In this document: piece after piece, positions 9,771-21,771 of the stretch
Numbering within the stretch: position 1 is the first letter of the stretch
Layout of the letters: each line of letters begins with the position of its first letter
Origin: Dryocosmus kuriphilus
Taxonomy: Eukaryota; Arthropoda; Insecta; Hymenoptera; Cynipidae
Reading direction: 5' to 3'
Length of the DNA: 64,000 nt
Assembly (NCBI GenBank): GCA_038277395.1
Contig: CM076189.1
Span: 109,547,351-109,611,350, forward strand
The notes under the pieces: model-generated
What the model was told of the DNA's origin: nothing
Database searches by the model: none
The model's input: the letters and a program-made list of their open reading frames with translations, nothing else
Position numbers and translations under genes: made by a program

Positions 9771-12273
9771 AGATTGATAGTATTCGAGCAATCGGAAGTC
9801 TTATCATACTTACCAGAAATTAGCTTAAGTTGCTTTGAACCTGGAGGTTGCTATTTATGATAGTATATTCCTCTTACTCACAATCTTGAGTTCCCCACGT
9901 ATATACCTGGCGATGATATATACTTCTCCTCTTTCGCGGCGTCTCAGCAAGATATAAAGAATCTCTTTCTAGCGAGTTCTCTAAAGGTGAGTGCCTTTCT
10001 GTGAAAACGAAGTCACTGTTGCTGATGCTTCCACTGAAGGATTCTTATGAGGTTGCGAAAGAGTTAGCGTTGATTGACGATAAAGCACTTTCATTCCGTC
10101 CACCCCTAGAAACTCGAATGACCTGACTTCGTTTGCGAAACAGACTCGGATTGGGCGGGGAGGTGTAGTGCTCTGTATGTTAATACTGTAACATAATTCT
10201 TTACTTTGAATTCCTTTTTGAAGGATATGTCACGATCAAATGGAACCGGCCATGAACAGAGAATGTGTAAGGTTTTGCTGTTAGTAATTTCTTTAGTGAT
10301 TTTGGATTTTGCGTTACTATCAGGCTTTTCCCCTCTATTCCATGCCTTTCCCAAAATCAAACATGGCCTCAATCCCAAATTTCAAGTAATGCGAGTTGAA
10401 CGTTTTATCTCCAGGAGTTTAATTTACTTAATTTCAATAGTGTTTTCGCAAATCGAGCGGGCTCGTCAATGCCGTCAATCACCATATTGATTAGATTAAG
10501 TTTTGGTGGTACCTTAACACTAGCCCTAATTACCATCCCTTGGATTTCAACTACTATGGATACCCTGGGAATTAGGATGGTTTCATTTTCCCCTATTTGA
10601 TACGTTAGGATACTCTTATGAATTTGAAATAATTGGACATTTGACAATGTGTGCCGAATAATTTGCAATATCTTTTCGATAGATAATTTGGACTGCGGAA
10701 TCACTTCATCGCCTGCGAAGTTACTTAATGCCGCTTGCCCGGACCTGCCTACTAAACACTTATAGTTTGCCCATCACCGTGCAAAGCTGGATCCTAAAGT
10801 CTGTTTAATTTTCCTGACTTCCAAATAAAAACTTCTAATGCAATTTTAATTTAAGTTTAGGCAATTCTCCTCAAATTCTGACTTTTTTGGTTGGTTAGAT
10901 TGAATTGGACAGAAGAAATTAGGCTCCACAGAATCATAGCGAATAATTTTCAGGACTCTGCCCGGTTGAGAATTCTGTCGTGGTTCCTAACCCTCAATTT
11001 CACTGTTCAAAGTAATGCGAGTTTCACCGGTGCCTAATCTCAGTGCAAGAAAGATATATTCTTTAGTTTTCCCTCTGGTGAGCTGGGTTCTTAATCTCCG
11101 GGTCTGAGCCTGGCTGAAAAAGGACTTTCGCTCGAGATAGCTAAAAGTCAATCCTTCCTTACTTTGATGTCAGGTAAGCCAGAATTCGTAAGTTAAGTGA
11201 ATATGGGCATTTTGTCGAGTGGCAATTGTTTAGTTTAATTTATAACAACCTGTGACTGCAAGACTGGTCTCCTGTATGCTTATTCTACCATGAGGAGGTA
11301 GGGTGTATTGATTCCTATTTGGAGCGGCATTTTCGGTAACCGAGAGGTGTTTCCAGGAGCTTCTGCTCCCTGGAAGCGTTCGAGTCGTAATGAATCCTTC
11401 GATCACCGCCTATCGGTCGACTGGTACCCGTTTACAACGGTCCCGCATGGTCCCCTTCTCACGAGTCTTGATTGCGCGCGCGTCTATCGATTTTCCGCTG
11501 GCCTTACTGACCTATATAGATATGCTTATAACGGTAGTATTTACACAGTCCGGTGAGCAGTCCTTATTTATCGTCTGTCTATCCTACCTTGTTATTGAAT
11601 CCTTAGGAAGCGGTCTTTATATCCTTTTCAATACCAATTCTGTTTATCTTAACATCATTTGGATCAGTTCGTTTAAAATGCAATTCAGGTAGTTATTAAC
11701 ATTATCCAAACCTAATTTCCGAAATTCAAAAGGATTTTTCCTACTTGTAAAAACTGGTTCCGGACAACCAAGCAAAGTGAGGTTAAATTTGCGAGAAATC
11801 CTATCTGAGATTCCAGCAGTACGTACGGAAGAGATCGAGCTTTCCATTGCAATTTTGTCAATCTCACGTTTAGATATCTCCGATTACTGAATTTCGTGCA
11901 TCTGAGTTTCTAAGGAGTGAATTCTATCTAAGGCATCATTTGATTTGCCAGAATAACTGTCCAACTTCGATGACACGCGTCTGATCTCAGTGTGAACTAA
12001 TTCTAGTTTATAGGAGATAAATCCTTCAGGTTCTTTTTCAGAGTTCGTGTAATATTCCTGCAAAATATTGGTGACATTTTCAAATGGAATTCCCAGAGGT
12101 GGATTGGGGTGGTTAGATCTTTTTTGAAGTTCGAATCCACAACACGTTCTTTTTCCATTAATTGGACTAATTGCAAGTTTTAGACGTCCATGGTTATAAG
12201 AAATTCCACACTGACAGAGGGAAGCATATTCAATTATTTTTGAACTACACTGGCTATAAATCCTGTCCGACAT
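9771..12273 (-). pseudogene. LINE ORF1 with PHD-like finger, split by an insertion (block C)
   Basis: From 12273 down the frame starts MSDRIYSQCSSKII, followed by QCGISYNHG and GKRTCCGFE: a Cys/His pattern like a PHD finger, with one Cys replaced relative to sister copies (C..CNSKI..FCQCG..YH). A coiled region follows (EIRRVSSKLDSYSGK, 11884-12060), then SDRISRKFNLTLLGCPEPV (11644-11847). A 1444-bp element (10187-11630) interrupts it. Beyond it lie NIQST-like sequence and the C-terminal RRM-like part with FTNEV-type residues (9771-10182). CR1-type elements with PHD-bearing ORF1 proteins are known. This copy is inactive. Confidence 0.75.
10187..11630. mobile_element. TG..CA element with 4-bp target duplication, probable LTR-type remnant
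   Basis: The unit begins TGTAACATAATTC and ends ATATCCTTTTCA. It is flanked on both sides by ATAC (10183-10186, 11631-11634), and joining the flanks restores LINE ORF1. TG..CA ends with 4-5 bp duplications are typical of LTR retrotransposon termini. A minus-strand frame at 10405-10704 (IPQSKLSIEKILQIIRHTL and ISVVVEIQGMVI-like text) is not recognised. At 1.44 kb it could be a solo LTR or a deleted element. Orientation is undecided. Confidence 0.5.
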
Positions 12274-12471
12274 GATCCAAGTTAATGCAGATGTAGTATT
12301 ATGTCAACTAAAGTATCCACAGTAGTCGACAAAACTAATAGAAGTTCAGAGCAGGCGATGACATATACACGCACGACGAGTAAGATACTCGTTTCGGGTA
12401 GTTAATGTGGATGTTTTTCAACAGGACTCCCAAAAAAGAAGATGGTGTATTGTTATTCTTCATGACCTTTA
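12274..12471 (-). other. LINE 5' end and remnant of the reverse-strand exon-like ORF
   Basis: Bases 12280-12400 match the LINE 5' leader of the other copies (TTAGTTTTGTCGACTACTGTGG on the minus strand). Bases 12405-12471 match the 3' part of the ORF at 23110-23504 (minus strand ATGGATGTTTT, GACGGTGT-like text). The junction falls at the same place as in copy E near 54960, which shows C and E descend from one arrangement. Confidence 0.55.
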
Positions 12472-14428
12472 TCGTTTATTTATACTCTCTCCCTCTTACG
12501 GGTTTGAGAGTCATTACAGAACCATCAAATTGTTACATCCAGCGCAGATTTTACAAATACTTATTCCTACCTTATCCTATATGTATGTACATAAATTCTT
12601 AATATCTAGTCTAAATCTACGCACTGCCGCTCAAGACCTTGGGCTTCCGTTTCCTGTCGCCATTTCCATTCTATTGATGGTACATTAATCCTCGACTCTA
12701 CTGACTTTTCTTTTGCCTTTATACGAATCATTTTGGCTCTTCTCTACCCTGTATGACCTGCCCTTTCTCTCAGCCTTTCCAATTTCTTCATCCATCAATA
12801 GCGCATTCCAAAAAACTGCTTCAATCCCTTTTTCGCACTCTCCTTCCCTTCTCCCCACATTCTTCCTGTTACCTTGTTCGCAAACCGCGGAGCTTCTGCT
12901 CTGTTCTTAGTCACCTCTACTACCCTTCGACCTTAAGACCGTTTACCTATTTTCAAGTCCTCTCTCTCTTCGTCCCATATCCACACCGTCCCATTCACCC
13001 ACAACATGTCTCTCCCAAGCCAAATTCTATTCCCTTCTCTCGTCTCCTCCCAAATCCTCTCTCCTATTAACCATCCTTTCCTTCTCTCCCTCCATGTCAT
13101 ATCTTCATCAATTCTTTCTTTTCTTCCCCTAAGAACCTTCTTTTTCTACATTAACTCTCTCCTCTCCAGTTCACTTCTCAGTTTGACTACGTACATCCTC
13201 GGCTTTCCTCCTTTCTTGTTGCCCACCCTCTTTATCTCCTGCACCTTGACGTTTGCCCATATGTCCCTCAAAAGATTATCTATCTCCTTCTTTCACGTTT
13301 CGCTTTCTGCTTGTAATCCTTTTATAACGACATGTCACCTTTTCTTTCCCCTTTCAGACCCCTACATTTTCTTTTCTGACCCACGTACTCTATATTTCAT
13401 TCTCTCATTCTCCGCTCTCAAGTTCACATCTCCCTCTTCCTCGTCCCCTCTATCTATTTTCACACGATTCTCTGGACTTTCAGCTCTGCATACTAAGTTA
13501 CATACCCTCTCTTCTACCTGCCTTATTACCTTTCTCCCCTCTTCCTGCTTTTTTCTCTGTTCCTACTCCATCCTCTTTAATTTTTGCCACACTTTTTCTT
13601 TCTCTTTCTTCCAGCACTCTTCCCATTTCTCCCACTTCTCCTTTATCATTCTGACTATTCCCTCTCTTCCCCTCCCATGTTCCTTCTCTTCCGCTCGCCC
13701 TCTACTCACTACCGTCTCTAACTCTCGGAACATATTTTCTATTGTCTTATCTAATGCCTTATCCGTGGACTTGTTTGACACTAGCACCTTATCAATTGTC
13801 TTACCAAACTCTAACCTCTCTGCGTCGCCCCCACTCGCCCCAACTGCCCGGCTCGTCACTTCATTAATTCCACACTGTGTCTCAGGCTCTAGTTCTCTTC
13901 TTCGGGCACGTATTGCCTTCCAGCGCTCTGTTGCCTTGGTCTCCTCGTAATCGGCCTGTTACTCAGTTGCCTGCTAATATCCTACCTTACCCACTGGTCT
14001 CCCGCGCCAATTATTGACCTCTCGCTCCGCTCCCCACGCTCCCCTCACCAATCCTTTATCCTTCGCACTATTTCCACACAAAAAGACAGTAGTAATTAAC
14101 AATAACCGAACCTTAACTCACCATCCGTCTCTCCAGTCTCGCACAACTTCACTATCCTACTCTCTGTCCACCAAACTAACGAACTAACGTAACTAACTAA
14201 CTAACTTAAAACCTAACCTCGCTCTTCAGCATGCACCACTTTTTCTCACTTTTTCCCTTCTTCCACCTTCCGCGACCCTTTCACTCATTCATCCAACATA
14301 CCAACTGCCATAACTCTACTCACAAACCCTTTTTTTCACCCACACATCACTTATTCACCTCCAAAGCCAAAACGATCGCTCAAATTCCTACACCCGTCAA
14401 ATCACTATCAGCGCCGGAAACGGAAGCC
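12472..14428 (-). mobile_element. ORF1-only non-autonomous LINE derivative, copy 1
   Basis: The approximately 1957-bp unit matches 52413-54373 end to end. Read on the minus strand it has a 5' end GAGGCTTCCGTTTCCGGC, an ORF1, only the first residues of ORF2, and a short 3' tail ending CCCGTAAGAGGGAGAGAG then TATAAATAAA. Flanks carry an imperfect duplication (TCTTCATGACCTTTA at 12457 and TCTTCATGATCTTCATT at 14429). The tail resembles the 3' end of the larger LINE at 48491-51517, which suggests mobilisation in trans. Confidence 0.75.
12550..13960 (-). pseudogene. LINE ORF1 (K/E/R-rich) with ORF2 stub, decayed
   Basis: The minus strand encodes an acidic, coiled-coil-like protein. The longest open part is at 13563-13859 (RLEFGKTIDKVLVSNKSTDK, then WEECWKKEKEKVWQKL). 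The RRM-like half seen intact at 52895-53515 is present here in broken frames (about 12915-13500). The frame near 12700-12800 corresponds to the endonuclease start, then skips to the 3' end. The pyrimidine-rich + strand ORFs here, including the 314-residue one at 13006-13950, are shadows. Confidence 0.6.
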
Positions 14429-15900
14429 TCTTCATGATCTTCATTTATTTTATATATTACAATATTTCAAGATATCTAGACAAAAAAATGAGAAACTTTT
14501 CAAAAATTGTTTCAGTTTCTAAATTTTTTAATTTCTGAATATTTTATATTTTTTCTAAAGAATTTTAAAAATAAGAAAACATTTTATTTAGTTATTTATA
14601 TTAAAGTTTCTTTAATGCCAAATATGAAAGTTGGAACAACTTTTAGAACCTTTCAAGTATGTATTTTCTAAATAATTCCTACATTTATTCTACAAATCCT
14701 TTAAAAGAGAAAAAGAACTTTTTATAAATTTGATTATTTCCATAAGATAAAATGTTCTAGAATTTTTCAAATTTTCTTCCTTCTTAGTTTCCTAATTGGG
14801 AAATTTTTTTCTAAAAAAGTTCGAAACATTAATGAGATTCTAAGTTCTAAGTTATTGACTCTTCTAAGCTTCTTATTTAATTACAAAATCCTGCTATTTC
14901 TATTACATTTGCTTAACTCAGTTTAAGTAAGAACATTGTTACACATTTTTTTATGTTTCTGAATTTCTAAATTCCTGTAACAAACTTTTTAAATAAAAAA
15001 AAAAATGTAAGTTTTATTATTGAGTACTGGTAATTACAATTTGGCTAATTTAACTAAACAAAAAACTTGTGAAATATTTTCAAAACATATTGTTTCTACA
15101 TCTAGAAAGATTTATAATTAAAGAATATGTTATAAGATTTTCCAGGTTTCTAAGTTCCTAAGTTTCTACAAATCTCTTCCAAAAACTCAGAATTTTCTAA
15201 AACTTTAAAGAAAAAACATAGAAACTGTGGTTTTTCATTTAATTAGTAGTATTAAATTTTGTTAATTTAAATAAATATAGAATTTGAGGCCTTATCAATT
15301 AATTAATTGTTAGTCAGTTAATTCGTGTCATTAAATATTAAGTGAAATGATAAGTCGTTAAAGTAAATGTTATGCAGGTCAAACGGAATTTCGGTAAAAT
15401 GAAAATATGGGAAAATAAAATTGATTAAGTTCAAAATCAAAATATTATTATAAAAAACATTTTATATATATTTTGTAAAAGCTTTTTGATTTTTCCACGT
15501 TTTTAAATCTCTAAAAATTCCTAAAGTTTGTTCGGAAGGTTTTAAGAGTAAAAATGTTTCGTGTTTTGTTTGGTAATATTTAGAATAATATCTTATATAT
15601 TTATTTTCCCAGTAACTATAAAAATGATGAGAGATGATAAATGGGGAAGATAAAAATTATGTTAAATAATAATTTGTTAAAATAAAAGTTAGGCCCAATG
15701 GAATTCCGGTGAATTTAAAATTAGTTCAAATTAAATTAAGTTAAATTAAAAAGCTTATTAGCTTTTATTTAATAGAATGAGAAGATTTTCCGTATTTTAG
15801 AAGACATTTTCAGAAATTTAGGAACTTATAAACATGGAAAATTTTTAAAAATGCTTTTTATTTAGAAATTTTGAGAAATTTAGAAACAAGATGTTTTAAA
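14429..15900. repeat. AT-rich non-coding stretch, inverted copy at 51520-52395
   Basis: No gene is seen. The first 250 bases match the reverse of 34680-34860 and of 54690-54890. Later landmarks TCAAACGGAATTTCGG (15377) and CCCAATGGAATTCCGG (15689) recur in reverse order and orientation at 52130 and 51835. The stretch is therefore part of the inverted block duplication between copies C and E. Confidence 0.6.
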
Positions 15901-15904
15901 AATA

Positions 15905-17125
15905 TTTTCTAAGTTTTTTTTTTACATTCTCATCAGAGAAGGTATTAGATTTATGTCAAATTTGGCTTTCGCGGATTTCATGAAATCTCCACGTTTTGAG
16001 ACCCCCTGAGTCAGAAAAAAAGGTTTTTGCGACCGTGACTGTCTGTCGTCGTCGTTATCGTTGTCGTTGTCGTCGTTGTCGCCTGTGATCGCGATAACTT
16101 TCGAAGGACTAATTGGATTGGAGTGCGCTTTGGAACACTTCTTTAAGGGATAAAAAGAAAGGACGAGTTCGTTAACCAGGGCTTTTTGACCAACGGTTAT
16201 GGTTTTATCCATCAAAAACGGTTTTCACAAAATCAAAAAATCCATTTTCCGGAAAAACTATGAGAGATACAAAAAAAATGTAAGAAAGCAAAATTGTTCA
16301 CCTGAAAAAAACCTACAAATTTTGTTTGGACCATTTTTTGATAAAGTGGCCTGTTTTTGTTTTAATCAAGAAAACGCTATTAAAATTAAAAAACTGTGGT
16401 TTCCCGCCAAAATGTTCAAGGTATAAAAAATTGGTAAAGAACAAAGTTATTCAATTCAAAAATATCTACCAATTTTGTTTAACGATTTTTTCATAAAATG
16501 CACGGTTTTTGTTTTAATCGATAAAACGTTATTAAAAATAAAAAATTTCAAATTTTCCGCCATAATATGCAAGATACGCAAAAATAATAATAAACAAAGT
16601 TGTTCGCCTTCAAAATATCTACAAATTTGCTCTCAATCATTTTTTGAGCAGACGCGTAGTTTTTGAGTTATTCGTGAAACATTTTATGAAATAAAAAGAA
16701 AACCACTTCTCAGCAAAACTATGCAAGCAGAATTGTTCACCTTGGAAAGAGTTACCCAATTTATTTATAAGACTCATCGTTTTACTTTTAAGCATCGAAA
16801 AGCTGTATTGTGAGAATTTGGAAAATCACAAAAAAAACTTTACCAATCTACAATGTCTTTCAAAACAATGTAATTATCGAGCGCGAAGCGCGAGTGTCAT
16901 TATGGGAATGTATTCCTTAAGGGTGATAGAGCTTTAAGTAGAATAGTTCCTTTTGGAATTTTTAATTTAAAGGTTTATACGATCCATAAACACCGAGCGT
17001 GTAGCGCGAGGTGAATAATGTATCGAGCGCGAAGCGCGAGTGCCAACAGACGCTCGCCCCAGGCGCGCTCATACTTCGCGCGAAGCGCGCGATGAGAATG
17101 TGCCCGCGAAGTGGGCAGATTTCTT
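15905..17125. repeat. dispersed repeat with GCGCGAAGCGCGAG clusters, copy 1
   Basis: This aligns with 30986-32015. Shared parts in order are GATTTCATGAAATC, a CTGTCTGTCGTCGTCG run, TTTTATCCATCAAAAACGG, several AAAACGTTATTAAAA units, then CGAGCGCGAAGCGCGAG repeats (16879-17090) and a GCGGGCAGATTT-like end. Small frames at 16199-16666 (IKNGFHKIKKSIFRKNYER-like) lie in the repetitive part and are unlikely to be genes. The repeat family is not identified. Confidence 0.6.
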
Positions 17126-18231
17126 TAATTAAATTAACCAAGTCTTAGTGCATGAGCTCGATAAAGAAATTATCATCTTTTTACTTTAAAAGCTTTTAGA
17201 AGAAATTTAAAAACTATTAGAAATTTAGAAACATCAAAATTTATAAATTTCTTAATTTATTCAAATATATGTAAGTTATTAAATAAAACATTTATAGATA
17301 TGTATTCTAATAAACAAGTAGAAACTTATTCTATATATCAATGTGTTGCGTCTTAGAAAACGCAACCTACACAATTCATTATTTATTTTACAGGTTTCGT
17401 CGTCTTTGCTTTTGAATATTAATTTAAAAACCAGGACGAGGATAATCAAGGATATACAAGTTTATATCAACAATTTATTTTATGAAAAAGGATATATTTT
17501 ACATGATTGAGCAGCTTAAATTTGATATAGAGTTTCCTTCAATAGGCCCTCGTATTTCTTGGTCGTGGCTGCCTTGTATTCTGGATATAGTTCCTGATGT
17601 ATTTGCGGTGAAAGGATTCGAGACGGGTGTCTCGATTAGTGGCGCCTGTTCGTCCTCTCAGTTTCATTTTCATGGAAACTCAGGGAGTGCATGTTTAGGG
17701 GTCGTTGGCGCGTCGAATTCTCTATCCGGAGTTTAAAGTTGGACTGCTGATTTAAACTGCTGCCTTGAGAAACTTAACTGCTTCTGTTGGGCGATGTTCC
17801 CATATTTATCTGCCATGCCCTTCCTTAGTTTTCAAAAAAGGTGAGTGTCTTTCAGCGGAAGGGCTGATCCAGAAGTCAATCACCATGTAGAATAGACCAC
17901 GTGATTGCCCATGAAAATGGTAGGAAATGTCCAAGTATCCAATCACTATGTGGGATTTTACGGATATCCATATACGGTAGAACACGCAGTGACCTAATTC
18001 ACTGTCATTCCTTCTTAGTGTTAAGGGTAAGAGTAGTTTTGAGGGCAGAAGGAGGCCTGCCGAATTTTCTATTTACAATCGATGTTGAAGTATGGAGATA
18101 CGCCCATATATGGAAGATGAGGCTGCAATCGAACATACTGCTTATCCCTCCTTAGATGTAAAAGGTTTGCGTAGTGTTGGTTGTCGGAGGCGTAACTAAG
18201 TCAACCGGTGTTGATCACTAGATGCTATGCC
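17126..18231. other. interval without a supported gene
   Basis: It is AT-rich up to about 17480. A + strand frame at 17482-17736 (84 codons, around PRISWSWLPCILDIVPDVF) and another at 17901-18155 have no recognisable motif and no copy elsewhere in the window. I cannot support either as a gene. Confidence 0.5.
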
Positions 18232-18233
18232 TA

Positions 18234-19125
18234 CGAGGTCTGGCTATTAAATAACGAGACTGCTTATGAAAAAGAGTTTAATTTTAAAAATTATTCTACA
18301 ATCGAATGCTCCCCTTCAATGAACACCCCTCCCCTCGCCCCACACCGTTCTATTCGTTTTTTCCATTGTTCAACGCAATGGTGGAAGGCATCTTTTTTAA
18401 GGGCATTTAGGAGCTTCGCCGATTTTCTCTTGACCTCTCCCATCGACTCGAACCGGGTTCCTTTTAAGACAGACTTGATTTTTGGAAACAGGAAGAAGAG
18501 TACTGCGCGTGTTCGAGCACTGGAGTGCCCCTAGCAGCTAAATAACGCATTATGGGCTGGTGTGTTGTCCTGGTGCAAGATCCACGACTTGTTCTTCCAC
18601 AACTCCGGCCGTTTCTTACGAACTCGCTCTCGCAATGTTGCCAAAACTTTCAAATAGTAAGTTTGGTTTACAGTTTGACTCTCTGGAACCCATTCAGTCA
18701 TTGCGATGCCGTTCATGTCGAAAAAAACAGAGACAGGTCGACCTGGACGTTGGTCATCTTCGGTGCTCTTTCGGCCTTCAGAAAGCCGTTTATACCATTC
18801 GAAAATAGGCGCACGAGATAGAGAATTCTCACCATAGGCCTCTTTCAACAACTTATAGCACTCAGTTGGATTTTTTTTTTAATTTTGCGAGAAATTTCAC
18901 ATTGATCCGTTGCTCGTGTTTTTCGTCACACATTGTTACCGGCACGAGCAAAAAATATGTTCGTTTCTAATCTCTATAGAACAAATACTACTACAGCGAC
19001 AAAAACGTGTTTTTGGTACTGGAGTAGTAGACACTTCCAGCTATCCAAGGCTGCATTCGCCCTCCCCCCTACCTTCTAGGACGCCTTCTGCGCGCGCAGT
19101 CTCGTTATTTACTAGCCAGACCTCG
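18234..19125 (-). mobile_element. mariner element, internally deleted
   Basis: An 892-bp unit is flanked by TA (18232-18233, 19126-19127). The ends read inward as CGAGGTCTGGCTATTAAATA and CGAGGTCTGGCTAGTAAATA, with the match continuing through CGAGACTGC. It holds a shortened minus-strand transposase. The length is about 0.4 kb below a full mariner. Confidence 0.9.
18291..18933 (-). pseudogene. mariner transposase remnant
   Basis: The minus-strand start at 18933 reads MCDEKHEQRINVKFL, followed after a frame change by LKEAYGENSLSRAPIFEWYK and RPGRPVS. The frame then jumps to VFFDMNGIAMTEWVPE, skipping the middle with the first catalytic Asp. The second motif is HQDNTPAHNALF. The expected third motif is damaged by another deletion, leaving LFLFPKIKSVLKGTRF. 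The C-terminus is CGARGGVFIEGEHS, ending at the TAA at 18291. It is dead. Confidence 0.88.
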
Positions 19126-19182
19126 TATATACGGGAGATGACGCTTTAGTCAAATGTGCTAGTTAAAACTTCATAGAATTAA

Positions 19183-21767
19183 CCTTTGTTCTACAACGTG
19201 AAACGCCAGGACATATGCTACAACGTCGGGCCTTTTTGACCCAGATAGCATTTTGGTGCTGTAAGCTATTTGCAGCGTGTTAGAAAACAATAAAGTCCAT
19301 TTTTTTAAAGTAGGTACTTTTATGAACATTTTAGGATATAATAAATTTTAATTTTTTTAAATATATAGGTCATATCTACTTTAAAATGCTTCGTAAACAC
19401 GACAAAAATACAGCGCCTTCAAAAGAAAACTGACTGATACATCAAAAGTTCAAAACCGATCAGGGAAAAATTATTTTTGACCATTTTGTTATCATTTTTT
19501 TGAAAATAATTGAACCGTCTTACTAATACAAAACAAATGTGGTAATTACGTAAATGGAACACAATATCACACAACAAACTATCACTCGTCAATCAGTTCG
19601 TCTGGTTCTTCAACACTTTCTTCTGGCTCGCATCTAATGCATAGCCGCTTTATTTTTTCGTGTTGCCCACAGACTGGAAAAGCACAGTTTTCGCAAGAAT
19701 TGTATGCTTTTCGGTCGTTCTTGCACATGTGGCATCTTTTTCTGGTCGCTGGTTGGCCCCCACGTTGTGGTAGGTTGCCAGATTCCACAGGTTCTGGAAG
19801 CCACAGAACTGTTCTTATTTCGGTACGTAGATTTCTGGGCAGTCTTACGTTGTTTACTCTCAGCTTCATTAAGGGCTCCGCCAATGAGAACGCTAGTGAT
19901 TTCAAGAAGTCGGATCTGCTGGATTTTCTTGTAACTGTCGTATTATTGAGCCGATACAGTACGAACGCGTTTATTCCAGCAGCATCGAGTACGCAATAAA
20001 AATAGCACATTGTCCACCTTCTGGAACCCCGTTTTGTTAAATGGCTGTGACACAACTTGTCAAAAACATAAATTCCCCCTTTTGTCAAGTTGTAGAATTC
20101 GATAATATGAGGTTTTCCCGTGTCTGACCTTAAAGTTCCAGTATCATGCATTGATGATAATGAAATTACGTTTTTGTTTTTCTTTCATGGAATGAAACCA
20201 ACATTTTATCTGGCTGATAGAGAAACCGTGAAGCACCCAATGATAAACCTTTAGTGGCAATGAGAGATGGCGGAATTTCACGTTTATTATTACGCAGGGT
20301 GCCAAAAATTGTGATTTTGCGATTAGAAAGCTCTTCAGCAAGCTCTACGGAAGAAAACCAATCGTCACACGTAATGTTGCGGTTTGTTCGCTTGAGATGT
20401 TCAGTCAGTTCAAGAACGTATCGGGTTGGCAGGAGCAAACCTTGGCGCGGGGACAATGTTCCTTTTCCTATGTAAGGGATACCTCCGCAAAAGAAGAAGG
20501 TTCTAGCGTCATAGAGCGAAATAATTTTTAACCCATACTTGTCCGGTTTGGACGGTATATACATCTTAAAAGGACATCTACCCCTGAAGCTGAGTCAAGT
20601 TTCGTCAACTGTCACGTATTCAGATGGAGTATAGTATGCGGAACAATTTTTATTAAACACGTGCCAAAACTCGCGAAATGCAGCAAATTTATCAATTCGT
20701 TTTCTTCCCTGACGGGTGTCTTTTGAGTCAAATCTTAGGCAACAAAGTAAAAAGATAAATCTGTTTTTAGACATGAACGCTCGAAAAATCGGTGGTCCAA
20801 ATGCTGGGGAAAACATGTCTGAAACATTCATATTTGAATTTCTCAGAACACCACTGAGAAAAAGAAGACCGAACAAGGCTTTCAGTTCAAGAGTGTTTAT
20901 GGGTCCAATATAACGCTGGTCGGACGTGTAATGTGCTTTTTTGCGGTCTATTTCCTCATTGGTATATTTCAAAATCATGTCAACCATTGTTTGGTTGACG
21001 AATAATGAAAATAATTGTACCTCTTCTACCAGGTTCCGAGCATCTTCTTTGGCTCCGGGCAAGTGAATGATGATGTTTTTTTGGCAACTCTGACGTTTGT
21101 GGATGGTAAGAGATCGGTATCTGTCCAGATGGTTTCTTTATCTTTACCCAGAACAAACTTTCTGGCATTTTCACGATCATTTGAACGAACGTTTGGCAAT
21201 TTTTCTTGGGGAAAATGACCTCCCAACGCCACATCGTCTTCAGGAAGAACTTCAAAAGTGTCTCGTATGTTGTCATCATTTGCTAATACATCATCTTCAA
21301 CTTCATCTGAAACTTCTTCAGAAGGGTATTCTTCGTTTTCAACATCGTCGGTGGAGTTCGAACTTTCGATTTCTCTTCGAATTTCATCATCAGTGAGGAA
21401 ACGTGGATTGTTTGCCATTGCTGAAATATTTTAGATAGGTTAAAGAAAGTACATGTAAACTTCCTGACAAGGAAAAACAACGAGATGACTAATTAATTTT
21501 ATAGGATTGAATTTGACACGGAGCTAAAACTTTAATAACGCATCATACAACGTAGGGTCATATTGACCCAAACCATGTTTTCTATTACTATGTTCGAATA
21601 AAGCAAGGTCACTTACCTCTGACAAGGATTCCTGCCGCATCCACATCTGCAGAGAGACTGGATGGAAAGTTGCTGAAGTCCTAGAACCCCTCCTACCATG
21701 GATCTTTGACGCATGCGCATTTTTGGCGCTTTCGGGTCATTTTGACCCGCACGTTGTAGAACAAAGG
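19183..21767 (-). mobile_element. piggyBac element, structurally complete
   Basis: The 2585-bp element is bounded by TTAA on both sides (19179-19182, 21768-21771). Its perfect inverted ends are CCTTTGTTCTACAACGTG. Subterminal variants of ACAACGT..GGGTCA..TTGACCC recur at about 19222, 21547 and 21733. TTAA duplication and ends starting CC are hallmarks of piggyBac. The transposase on the minus strand is broken. Confidence 0.95.
19582..21418 (-). pseudogene. piggyBac transposase, broken
   Basis: Minus-strand pieces in order are: an acidic N-terminus (MANNPRFLTDDEIRREIESS), the core (LFGLLFLSGVLRNSNMNVSD; YVTVDET), then FRGRCPFKMYIPSKPDKYG and ITCDDWFSSVELAEEL. After these come HIIEFYNLTKGGIYVFDKL and a C-terminal Cys-rich finger (CHMCKND..CENC..CGQH..CIRC). 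Breaks are a frame change near 21040, a TGA right after VDET (20592), and a frame change near 20155. In piggyBac the third catalytic Asp lies in a GVD..DQ motif. Here it reads GIYVFDK, so the Asp is Tyr. The element cannot encode an active enzyme. Confidence 0.92.
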
Positions 21768-21771
21768 TTAA

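Noticed and set aside
13006..13950. 314-residue + strand ORF rich in Ser, Phe, Leu and Pro
   Set aside because: It is the antisense of the purine-rich LINE ORF1. The same kind of frame appears opposite every K/E/R-rich LINE stretch (for example 28589-30310, 48685-51344 and 52950-54050).
17482..17736. 84-codon + strand ORF as a possible gene
   Set aside because: No motif, no splice context, no second copy, and surrounded by non-coding DNA.
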